19,144 nt of DNA from RGIG6291 sp964602275. GTDB taxonomy: Bacteria > Bacillota > Clostridia > TANB77 > UBA1234. Location of the stretch: contig CAZRQF010000020.1 in assembly GCA_964602275.1 (NCBI GenBank), positions 1 to 19,144 on the forward strand. Reading direction: 5' to 3'. This document shows positions 1-7,003 of this stretch, in pieces. Each line of letters begins with the position of its first letter. Position 1 is the first letter of the stretch. The notes under the pieces are model-generated. The model ran no database searches, was not told the DNA's origin, and saw only the letters and a list, made by a program, of their open reading frames with translations. The position numbers and the translations under genes were made by a program.

Positions 1-60
1 AGAAATTGTATGCTTCGCTCCCAAAATCGTTCAAACAAAAAATATTTGCTTTGTCGTATT

Positions 61-123
61 AATTACAGGATTTCGGGTCGTCGGGGACGCCGACCCCTAC
101 AATGTATTTTGTAAATTACAGGA
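61..123. repeat. GC-rich palindromic element between 10-bp direct repeats
   Basis: The 10-mer AATTACAGGA occurs at 61-70 and again at 114-123. Between the copies lies a GC-rich stretch (74-100) that stands out from the AT-rich surroundings and contains the inverted repeat GGGTCG (75-80) / CGACCC (91-96). The layout resembles a small palindromic intergenic repeat bounded by a target-site duplication, but with one copy visible this is inference. The second direct repeat lies just upstream of the prepilin-like gene and may overlap its promoter. In positions 1-60 I see no gene or clear signal. Confidence 0.45.
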
Positions 124-166
124 ATAACTTTTATCTACAAAAAAATAATTAAGGAGGAAGAGAAAA

Positions 167-1690
167 ATGAGAAGAAACAAAGGTGTTTCAATGATTACTT
201 TAATTATTACTATTATCGTAATAATTATCTTAGCAGCGATTGCATTTGTTGGAATGGACGATGCAACGGGAAGTGCACAGTATGCTAGGTTTTCAAGTGA
301 GTTTGGCGACTATGCAACTAACTTTACAGGTGGAGCTGTAACAAAAGTGCAAGAGTCACTAGGCTTAGCTGGCAAGGTTGCAAACAAGGCACAAATTGTA
401 TATTGTGCAGCAAGAGGTGTAAATTTATCAGAGTTTGACAAGGTGCTAAATGGAGTAGTAACTCCTAGCGGTTACACAAGCCCAAAATTTCAAACTGACA
501 TAAAAGATGCAACAGGAGCTACATATGTACTAGCAGATAGCAACACACCATGCTACGAAATAAAAGACGATGTAATGAAAGAATATAAAGGCAAAAGCTT
601 TTATGGAAATGCAAATGGACAGGAAACCCATTGGGTAACAGCAACTGGAAAAGTATTTACACTTCCTGGTTATCCAAGAACAGTAGACGGCGAAGAAAGA
701 ATGTACATAAGTGCAGACTTATACTATGTGCCAGAAAATGGCGAAATGATACTTGCAAGTAAACTAACCGCAAAAGAAATAGAAAAAATAGGCGATGAAA
801 CATCGGGTGCAACAGTAGGAAATCAAAAAGTAGCAGATGCAGCAGACCATGCAAGCCCAAGTGGCAATACAAGCGGAGAAGATAACGGTAACCCAGAAGT
901 ATTAGCAAAAATAAAAGTAGGCGATTTTGTAGAATACACGCCAGATACAGCAGTTGATAGTAGTATAAAATGGAGAGTATGGGCGATAGATGGAAATGAT
1001 GTAGTAATAATGCCGACAAGTCCAGTGGGAAGTTTAAAATTAGGAGAAAGTGGTAATCTACAAAAATGTTATGATGACTGGAAAAACTGTGTAACATTAA
1101 TAAATGAAGAATGCAAAAAGTATGGAGCAAGTTATGCCAAAAACATAAGAAGCTTAACAATAGAAGATCTAGAAAAAGTAGGGAAGAATCTAGCAAGTGA
1201 TAAAGCAAACTATATAGCAAATTATTATAATACTTATGATGTAAGAGAAAGTTATACATATAGTGTAGGAAATTATGTAGCATCATATTATGACGAAAGT
1301 AAAAATGTAATAAACGACAAAGAAAATGTAACGGATATAATATTATTATCAGGAGAAATAAAAACAGTGAAAAACACGTATTATTTCTCGGAAAATCCAG
1401 GTTATAATACATTAAATTATAGTACAACTATAACATATGGCAAATTGTTAGGAAGCACATGGAGTTGGCTGGCTTCACCGTGCGTTGATTGTGGTTCGTC
1501 TAGTGTAATCTTTCGTGTGCATATTGCTAACGATAGTTGTGTGAACTCGAACTATTTGTTTGGTTCAAACGGTTACAGTTACATACGTTCGGGTAACTAT
1601 GGTGTTCGCCCTTTAGTAACGCTTAGCTCTACGGTCTTAGATGGAGAAGGAGATAGTAGCTACTTTGCAACATGGACGATAAAGAATTAA
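167..1690 (+). CDS. Prepilin-like surface protein with C-terminal DUF6273/lectin-like domain
   Basis: The 507-residue protein begins MRRNKGVSMITLIITIIVI: a short basic leader, a glycine and a long hydrophobic helix, as in type IV prepilins or pseudopilins processed by a prepilin peptidase. The usual Glu at mature position 5 is Thr here. Residues 30-245 form a pilin-like body. From about residue 250 (KVGDFVEYTPD, then WRVWAIDGNDVVIMPTS) to the end the protein resembles DUF6273-type extracellular domains, with WSWLASP near 434-440 and GVRP near 480-483. The start follows AAGGAGGAAG at 151-160. Residues 432-482 use CGT/CGC arginine and GGT glycine codons, whereas every earlier arginine is AGA or AGG, so the tail looks mosaic or hypermutable. 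Surface location is inferred; the ligand is unknown. A strong terminator follows. Confidence 0.75.
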   Translation: MRRNKGVSMITLIITIIVIIILAAIAFVGMDDATGSAQYARFSSEFGDYATNFTGGAVTKVQESLGLAGKVANKAQIVYCAARGVNLSEFDKVLNGVVTPSGYTSPKFQTDIKDATGATYVLADSNTPCYEIKDDVMKEYKGKSFYGNANGQETHWVTATGKVFTLPGYPRTVDGEERMYISADLYYVPENGEMILASKLTAKEIEKIGDETSGATVGNQKVADAADHASPSGNTSGEDNGNPEVLAKIKVGDFVEYTPDTAVDSSIKWRVWAIDGNDVVIMPTSPVGSLKLGESGNLQKCYDDWKNCVTLINEECKKYGASYAKNIRSLTIEDLEKVGKNLASDKANYIANYYNTYDVRESYTYSVGNYVASYYDESKNVINDKENVTDIILLSGEIKTVKNTYYFSENPGYNTLNYSTTITYGKLLGSTWSWLASPCVDCGSSSVIFRVHIANDSCVNSNYLFGSNGYSYIRSGNYGVRPLVTLSSTVLDGEGDSSYFATWTIKN

Positions 1691-1727
1691 GGGTGGAAAG
1701 TTAAAAAAATTTTGTAAATTATATAAT

Positions 1728-1784
1728 AAAACTAGTCAAAAATTCTTTTAAGTAAAACTTAAAGCAAATTAGACTAGTTTTTTA
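1728..1784 (+). terminator. Rho-independent terminator after the prepilin-like gene
   Basis: A perfect 10-bp stem, AAAACTAGTC (1728-1737) with GACTAGTTTT (1772-1781), ends in a T-run. The loop holds a second, nested stem (CTTTTAAGT / ACTTAAAG). It separates the prepilin-like gene from the next transcription unit. Confidence 0.85.
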
Positions 1785-1830
1785 TTTATCTTTTTTCAAA
1801 TATAATTTATTTGTACCTTTGCAACTTTTT

Positions 1831-1859
1831 TTGACATTTATAAGTCATAGAAGTATATT
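1831..1859 (+). promoter_or_regulatory. Sigma-A promoter of the beta-propeller gene
   Basis: TTGACA (1831-1836), a 17-bp spacer and TATATT (1854-1859). The predicted start of transcription is near 1866, only about 13 bases before the ATG at 1879. This rules out the longer upstream reading of the gene. Confidence 0.8.
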
Positions 1860-1878
1860 AGTGTATGGGGGGAAGCGT

Positions 1879-3810
1879 ATGAAAAAATTTGGTTTAGTAT
1901 TAATTTCAGTTATATTAGTTTTATCACTTGCATATGGTATTGTACATTTATCTAAGCTAGAGCAAAACAATTTGGTTATAAAACAAAATGTGGAAGAAGA
2001 TTTAGTTCAGCCTTTACCAAAAGTTGGTTCAATTGAAAATTTGAAGAAAATGCTTAAAGATGCACAAACTAATATGAATAACTATTATGTTGTGGGAGAT
2101 TTTATGACAGATGGTGCGATTGCAGAATCTTCTAGTGCAGTAAATGATAGTGCGAAGAGTGAAAGCCATTCTGAAACGAATATACAAGAAAAAGGCGTAG
2201 ACGAGGGCGATATAGTTAAAACAGATGGAAAAAATATTTATCAATTAACTAATAACGAGCTTATAATAACAAGGGCATATCCAGTAGAAGATATGAAAAT
2301 CTTAGAAAGGCTAGCTTTTAATGACGGATATACATCAAAAGTAAGCTTTTATCCGATAGAGTTATATATAGATGATGATTACATAACAGTCGTTGCTCAA
2401 ATGTATGGAAGAAATTATTGGTATTATGATGCGGTGGCAGAAGACATTGATGAACTTGAATATAAAGATTTAGTTCTTGTAGCGATATATGATATTAATA
2501 ACTTTGAACTTTTAAGAAAAATTGAAATAGAAGGTAACTATGTTTCTTCAAGAAAAATAAATTCGTCAGTATATATAGTGACAAACAAATATATTTACTA
2601 TAAAAATAACATAAAAGATAATGAAATAATGCCATTATATAAAGATACATTAGTATCAAACGATTATACATGCATAGATGTTGCTAAAATGTGCTATTTC
2701 CCTGACTTTACTGATACATCTTGCCTTTTAATTTCTAGTTTTAAATTAGACGATAATGAGAGTGTGCAAATTAAGTCATATTTGGGTGCAAGCAATGAAA
2801 TTTACGCATCGACGGAATATTTGTATGTAACGCAGCCATATTATGAAAAAGAAAATGTCTTGATAGAAGTAAAAGATAGATTGCTAAACACGGCAACAAC
2901 CCGTGAAGTGAAAACTAATATATATAAGTTTTCAATAAAGGATGGTAAGACAGAATATAAAGGTATGGGAACTGTACCAGGCACTTTGCTAAATCAATTT
3001 TCAATGAGTGAAAGCGAAGGGTATTTTAGAATTGCAACAACCGTTGGAAATACCTATGATGGTACAGCTAAAAATAATTTATATGTTTTAAATAGCAAAA
3101 TGGAAACAGTTGGAAAATTAGAAAACTTGGCAGAAGGTGAACGAATTTATTCAACAAGATTTATGGGAGATAAATGTTACATTGTAACATATCAATATGT
3201 AGACCCGTTATTTGTAATCGATTTGTCTGATAACGAAAATCCTAAAGTTTTAGGAGAGCTAAAAATACCTGGATATAGCGATTATTTGCACCCATATAAA
3301 GATAATTATTTAATAGGTTTTGGAAAAGATACAATAGTAAAAGAAACTAAAAATTGGGACGGTACAACGAGTGAAACGGCATATGAAGTTGGATTAAAAA
3401 TGGCGTTATTTGATATATCAGATTTTGAGAATCCAAAAGAATTATATAGTGTAAAAATAGGTGACAGGGGCAGTTACTCAGAATTATCATATAATCATAA
3501 AGCATTATTATTCGATGAAAATAAAAATATCATAGCGTTTCCAGCAATAATAACTAAAAGTACTGGAACGACATCAAAAGGAATACCAAACTATGGAGAA
3601 ACAGTTTTTGCGGGAGCATTAGTATATGGGCTAGATTTAGATGGCGATGGTTTCTATTTAAAAGGAAAGATAACACACGAAAGTGCATCAGATTATAGCA
3701 ATGTAAATAGGATATTGTATATAGATGATGTGTTATACACAACATCAAACTCAATGATAAAAGCAAATAACATAAATACATTTGAAGAATTAAATAAAAT
3801 AGAATACTAA
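1879..3810 (+). CDS. Membrane-anchored beta-propeller protein (COG4880 type)
   Basis: The protein has 643 residues. An N-terminal signal/anchor helix (about residues 3-24, FGLVLISVILVLSLAYGIVH) precedes an extracytoplasmic region. The segment at about residues 100-118, ETNIQEKGVDEGDIVKTDG, is the hallmark of secreted proteins with a C-terminal beta-propeller (PF09826/COG4880). Propeller-like repeats follow, with phrases such as YIVTYQYVDPLFVIDLSDNENPKVLGELKIPG and 'ALFDISDFENPKELYSV' resembling blade motifs. The biochemical role of the family is not known to me; protein binding outside the membrane is the usual guess. The ATG at 1879 was chosen because GGGGGGAAG lies just upstream and the promoter ends at 1859. 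It appears monocistronic, with its own promoter and a large hairpin downstream. Confidence 0.8.
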   Translation: MKKFGLVLISVILVLSLAYGIVHLSKLEQNNLVIKQNVEEDLVQPLPKVGSIENLKKMLKDAQTNMNNYYVVGDFMTDGAIAESSSAVNDSAKSESHSETNIQEKGVDEGDIVKTDGKNIYQLTNNELIITRAYPVEDMKILERLAFNDGYTSKVSFYPIELYIDDDYITVVAQMYGRNYWYYDAVAEDIDELEYKDLVLVAIYDINNFELLRKIEIEGNYVSSRKINSSVYIVTNKYIYYKNNIKDNEIMPLYKDTLVSNDYTCIDVAKMCYFPDFTDTSCLLISSFKLDDNESVQIKSYLGASNEIYASTEYLYVTQPYYEKENVLIEVKDRLLNTATTREVKTNIYKFSIKDGKTEYKGMGTVPGTLLNQFSMSESEGYFRIATTVGNTYDGTAKNNLYVLNSKMETVGKLENLAEGERIYSTRFMGDKCYIVTYQYVDPLFVIDLSDNENPKVLGELKIPGYSDYLHPYKDNYLIGFGKDTIVKETKNWDGTTSETAYEVGLKMALFDISDFENPKELYSVKIGDRGSYSELSYNHKALLFDENKNIIAFPAIITKSTGTTSKGIPNYGETVFAGALVYGLDLDGDGFYLKGKITHESASDYSNVNRILYIDDVLYTTSNSMIKANNINTFEELNKIEY

Positions 3811-3815
3811 ATCTT

Positions 3816-3893
3816 TATGTCCGGTATTTGTTAGCTACAAAATGCGACATTTTGTCGTAATTTGTCGAGCTGCAAAACCGGACATATTTTCTA
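3816..3893. terminator. Large imperfect hairpin, probable terminator
   Basis: TATGTCCGGT (3816-3825) pairs perfectly with ACCGGACATA (3877-3886), and the pairing continues inward imperfectly (TTTGTTAGCT against AGCTGCAAAA). Inside are mutually exclusive small hairpins, ACAAAAT/ATTTTGT and CGACA/TGTCG (3845-3857). A T-rich run follows. It could end transcription of the beta-propeller gene. Because it also holds three TGTCG motifs resembling degenerate Spo0A boxes, a regulatory or mobile-repeat role is possible. Confidence 0.55.
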
Positions 3894-3914
3894 TGTTCAT
3901 CCACTTTTTTATTC

Positions 3915-3943
3915 TTGACAATGAATATATTTATATATAAAAT
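3915..3943 (+). promoter_or_regulatory. Sigma-A promoter of rny
   Basis: TTGACA (3915-3920), a 17-bp spacer and TAAAAT (3938-3943). Transcription should start near 3950, giving an untranslated leader of about 120 bases before rny, which is long for this window. Confidence 0.7.
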
Positions 3944-3956
3944 AGAAGGGTAGTAA

Positions 3957-4034
3957 AATATATTATTTGATGGATTTTATTTGGGTACGGTATCTCCAGT
4001 TGTGATTTTTAAGTATACCGCTTGATAATATATT
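3957..4034 (+). promoter_or_regulatory. Structured 5' leader of rny, function unknown
   Basis: The 10-mer AATATATTAT (3957-3966) is perfectly complementary to ATAATATATT (4025-4034), closing a 58-base loop. Within it CGGTAT (3988-3993) pairs with ATACCG (4015-4020). The closing stem is all A/T, so its stability is modest. I compared it by eye with purine, preQ1, fluoride, glutamine, THF and guanidine riboswitch patterns and found no match. A self-regulating leader for RNase Y, analogous to the E. coli rne leader, is an inference. Confidence 0.45.
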
Positions 4035-4073
4035 TGAACATTGACAAGTTAATATTAAGGAGGTAAGAAGAAC

Positions 4074-5639
4074 ATGGATCAATTAGGCAAAATGATTCTT
4101 CCTCTTTTTATTGTCTTTATAGTAACGGCAGGGCTTTCAGTGTTGATTTTCTTTTTGATTGAAAAAAGTAAGGCTAAAAAAGGTAAGTCTATTTTAAAAA
4201 ATGCAGAAGATGAAGCTAGCAAAATTGTAGATGAAGCTAGAAAGACAGCAGAATCAGAGAAAAAAGAAAAGATTATACTAGCAAAAGAAGAGATACAGCG
4301 TGAGAAAGCAGAGTTAGATAAGGAGATAAAAGAGAGAAGAGCAGAGGTTCAAAGACAAGAAAAAAGATTAGTTCAAAAAGAAGAAACTTTAGACAGAAAA
4401 ATAGAAAATCTTGAGAAGAAAGAACTAAAATTATCAGAAGAAGTTTCAAAACTTGATAAGGAAAGGGCAGAACTTGATTCTTTTAAAGAAAAACAAGTTG
4501 CAGAATTAGAACGAATTTCGGGATTATCTAAAGAAGATGCAAAAGAGTATTTACTTAGTATTTTGCGTGAGTCACTTGCACATGAGTCTGCACTTTTGAT
4601 TAAGGAACAGGAAAACAAGGCAAAAGACGAAGCAGATAAGAAAGCAAAAGAATTAATTACTTATGCGGTACAAAAATGTGCGGCTGACCACACTTCTGAA
4701 ACGACGGTATCAGTTGTTCCACTTCCAAGTGATGACATGAAAGGTAGAATTATAGGAAGAGAAGGAAGAAACATCAAGATGCTTGAAACTTTAACTGGAA
4801 TTGATTTGATAATTGATGATACACCTGAAGCAGTTATTCTTTCAGGGTTTGATCCAATTCGTAGAGAGGTTGCAAGGATTGCTCTTGAAAAGCTTGTAGT
4901 CGATGGCAGAATTCATCCTGCAAGAATTGAAGAGATGGTTGAAAAAGCTAAAGACGAGTTAGAGTGCATCATTAAAGAAGAAGGCGAAAGAGCTTCTATG
5001 GAAACAGGAGTTATGGGGCTTCATCCTGACATAATTAAACTTATTGGTAAACTTAAGTATAGAACTAGCTATGGACAAAATGTACTAAATCATTCTATTG
5101 AAGTTTCTCAATTAGCTGGAATTATGGCAGAAGAATTAGGCTTTGATGCAAAACTTGCAAAGCGTGCAGGTTTACTTCATGATATAGGAAAATCTATTGA
5201 CCATGAAATTGAAGGTACACATGTTGAAATTGGTGTTGACATCTTAAAGAAATATAAAGAAAACGACATTGTTATCAACGCTGTGCAAGCACATCATGGC
5301 GATGTAGATCCATTATCAATGGAAGCTGTATTAATTCAAGCAGCTGATGCAATTTCTGCTTCTAGACCTGGTGCTAGAAGAGAAACATTAGAAGCATACA
5401 TAAAGAGATTAGAAAAGCTTGAAGAAATTGCTGATTCTTTTGACGGGGTTGAAAAATCATTTGCTATTCAAGCAGGTCGTGAGATTAGAATTATAGTTAA
5501 ACCAGAAAACATTTCAGATGATGAAACTGTGGTTATGGCTAGAGAAGTTGCAAAACGCATTGAAGATGAAATGGATTATCCAGGACAAATTAAAGTAAAT
5601 GTTGTTAGAGAAACAAGAGCTATTGAGTATGCAAAATAG
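4074..5639 (+). CDS. rny: Ribonuclease Y
   Basis: Endoribonuclease that starts mRNA decay from the inner face of the membrane. The 521 residues match the family size (about 520). Order of parts: an N-terminal transmembrane helix (about residues 7-29), a long charged coiled coil (about 35-195), a KH RNA-binding domain with GRIIGREGRN near 224-233, and an HD phosphohydrolase domain with LLHDIGK near 367-373 and AHHGDVDP further on. The start ATG follows TAAGGAGGTAAG at the normal distance. The gene has its own promoter and a long structured leader, and is separated from ymdB by a terminator. No defect is seen. The neighbours ymdB and spoVS match the Bacillus order. Confidence 0.97.
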   Translation: MDQLGKMILPLFIVFIVTAGLSVLIFFLIEKSKAKKGKSILKNAEDEASKIVDEARKTAESEKKEKIILAKEEIQREKAELDKEIKERRAEVQRQEKRLVQKEETLDRKIENLEKKELKLSEEVSKLDKERAELDSFKEKQVAELERISGLSKEDAKEYLLSILRESLAHESALLIKEQENKAKDEADKKAKELITYAVQKCAADHTSETTVSVVPLPSDDMKGRIIGREGRNIKMLETLTGIDLIIDDTPEAVILSGFDPIRREVARIALEKLVVDGRIHPARIEEMVEKAKDELECIIKEEGERASMETGVMGLHPDIIKLIGKLKYRTSYGQNVLNHSIEVSQLAGIMAEELGFDAKLAKRAGLLHDIGKSIDHEIEGTHVEIGVDILKKYKENDIVINAVQAHHGDVDPLSMEAVLIQAADAISASRPGARRETLEAYIKRLEKLEEIADSFDGVEKSFAIQAGREIRIIVKPENISDDETVVMAREVAKRIEDEMDYPGQIKVNVVRETRAIEYAK

Positions 5640-5663
5640 TTAATCTAAAAGAAATAAATAAGA

Positions 5664-5693
5664 AGAAGTACTAGTAATAGTGCTTCTTTTTTT
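5664..5693 (+). terminator. Terminator between rny and ymdB
   Basis: AGAAGTACTA (5664-5673) pairs with TAGTGCTTCT (5678-5687) with one G-U wobble, followed directly by a run of T. A TATAAT at 5695-5700 just downstream could be a -10 box for ymdB, but no good -35 box is present, so partial read-through from rny is as likely. Confidence 0.85.
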
Positions 5694-5729
5694 GTATAAT
5701 GAATATACATTTTAAAAATGGAGGTTTTT

Positions 5730-6506
5730 ATGAATATATTAGTTATAGGTGATATTGTTGGAGAAACAGGCATGAAAGCATTAGCTGCCAACATTTCAAA
5801 TTTGAAACAAAAATATGATATAGATTTTACAATAGCAAATGGCGAAAATAGTGCAGATGGCATGGGCATTACCAAAAAGCTTTTATACGATATGTATTCG
5901 TATGGAGTTGATGTCGTTACTATGGGAAATCATACCTGGGGCAAGAAAGATATTTTTTCTTTTATTGACGAAGAAAAAAGACTTATTAGACCTGCAAATT
6001 ATGCAGAAGGAGTAGTAGGAAAAGGCTCTACTTTAATCGATTGCAAAGGTAAGAAAATTGGGGTAATTAATTTGATAGGCAGAGTAAATACGGGCGGCTC
6101 TTTTGATAGTCCTTTTACGGTGGCTGACCGTGAAATTGCTGACTTGAAAGAACAAGGTGCGGATATAATAGTTGTAGATTTTCATGCAGAAGCAACGGCC
6201 GAAAAAAAAGCATTGGCTTATTATCTAAAAGATAAAGCGACAATTGTTTTTGGCACGCATACGCATGTGCAAACTGCTGACGAAAAGATATATGAAACTG
6301 GAATGGGATATATAACTGATGTTGGAATGACAGGGCCGGAAGATTCCATAATTGGTATGGATTGCAAAGCAGCTCTTAAGAGATTTTTAACACAAATGCC
6401 AGAGAGATATGCTTGTGCAACAGGTAAGTTTTTTATAAATGCAGTTGTGTTTAATATTGACGATAAAACAAATAAAGTGGCGAATATTGTCAGAATAAGT
6501 CAATAA
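5730..6506 (+). CDS. ymdB: YmdB-family metallophosphoesterase (cyclic nucleotide phosphodiesterase)
   Basis: 258 residues, of the TIGR00282/YmdB family. In Bacillus subtilis YmdB is a metal-dependent 2',3'- and 3',5'-cyclic nucleotide phosphodiesterase that influences the switch between motility and biofilm. Metal-binding residues are visible in order: D8 in GDIVG, E39 and N40 in ANGEN, N67 and H68 in MGNHTW, H152 in DFHAEATAEK, and H177 and H179 in GTHTHVQTAD. I chose the ATG at 5730 over the in-frame ATG at 5718, because the latter overlaps the GGAGG ribosome site itself and the protein then starts MNILVIGDIVG like its homologues. It lies directly downstream of rny, as in Bacillus. Confidence 0.95.
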   Translation: MNILVIGDIVGETGMKALAANISNLKQKYDIDFTIANGENSADGMGITKKLLYDMYSYGVDVVTMGNHTWGKKDIFSFIDEEKRLIRPANYAEGVVGKGSTLIDCKGKKIGVINLIGRVNTGGSFDSPFTVADREIADLKEQGADIIVVDFHAEATAEKKALAYYLKDKATIVFGTHTHVQTADEKIYETGMGYITDVGMTGPEDSIIGMDCKAALKRFLTQMPERYACATGKFFINAVVFNIDDKTNKVANIVRISQ

Positions 6507-6641
6507 ATTTCTAAATTTGACGAACGATTTTTCCATTTTTTACCTACATATACTAGATTTTATTTCACATGGCACATATAATTTACTTGTAAGGAGAAAC
6601 AATTCTCTAAAAAATTTATATGTAATATTAAGGAGGAAAAA

Positions 6642-6902
6642 ATGGATATTTTAAAAATTTCAACAAAATCAAATCCTAATTCAGTAGCAGGAGCGATAGC
6701 AGGATTAATAAAAGAAAAAGGAAAAGCAGAAATGCAGGTAATAGGTGCTGGGGCAATAAATCAGGCAGTAAAAGCTATAGCAATAGCAAGAGGCTTTGTT
6801 GCACCATCTGGTATTGATTTGATATGCATTCCTGCCTTTACAGAAGTTAAAATTGATGACGAAGATAGGACCGGAATAAAGTTACTAATAGAGTCTAGAT
6901 AA
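6642..6902 (+). CDS. spoVS: Stage V sporulation protein S
   Basis: An 86-residue Alba-like small protein, full length and strongly conserved (starts MDILKISTKSNPNSVAGAIA, ends LIESR). SpoVS is needed for later sporulation stages in Bacillus and acts in coat formation and septation timing; its biochemical role is still vague. ATG follows AATATTAAGGAGGAAAAA. The 135-bp gap from ymdB holds TATAAT at 6577-6582 with only a weak -35 candidate (TAGATT, 17 bp upstream), and a small hairpin GAGAA/TTCTC at 6594-6607. I did not find a convincing sigma-H promoter such as the one described in Bacillus. A terminator follows. Confidence 0.96.
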   Translation: MDILKISTKSNPNSVAGAIAGLIKEKGKAEMQVIGAGAINQAVKAIAIARGFVAPSGIDLICIPAFTEVKIDDEDRTGIKLLIESR

Positions 6903-6913
6903 ATAAATAAAAA

Positions 6914-6944
6914 TACCTATTACTTTTGTGATAGGTGTTTTTTT
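6914..6944 (+). terminator. Terminator after spoVS
   Basis: ACCTAT (6915-6920) pairs with ATAGGT (6931-6936), extended by further imperfect pairs, followed by a run of seven T. It closes the rny-ymdB-spoVS group. Confidence 0.8.
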
Positions 6945-6945
6945 A

Positions 6946-6974
6946 TTGCATTATATTTTTATTTTATATATAAT
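6946..6974 (+). promoter_or_regulatory. Sigma-A promoter of the solute-binding protein gene
   Basis: TTGCAT (6946-6951), a 17-bp spacer and a consensus TATAAT (6969-6974). Transcription should begin near 6981, after the GTG at 6977, which supports the later TTG start at 7004. Confidence 0.75.
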
Positions 6975-7003
6975 TAGTGTGCAATAAAAAACGAGGTGAA
7001 GTG

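Noticed and set aside
657..1427. Long minus-strand open frame of 256 codons opposite the prepilin-like gene
   Set aside because: It is composed almost entirely of Leu, His, Phe, Tyr and Ser, the expected mirror of A-rich coding sequence, and has no ribosome site or recognisable motif.
3957..4034. Known riboswitch (purine, preQ1, fluoride, glutamine, guanidine) upstream of rny
   Set aside because: The conserved core bases of these classes are not present; only the general closing-stem shape is shared. Kept as an unassigned structured leader.
6591..6610. Sigma-H promoter for spoVS based on AGGAGAA
   Set aside because: The -35-like AGGAGAA is followed by no GAAT at the right distance, and the bases instead form a small hairpin (GAGAA/TTCTC).
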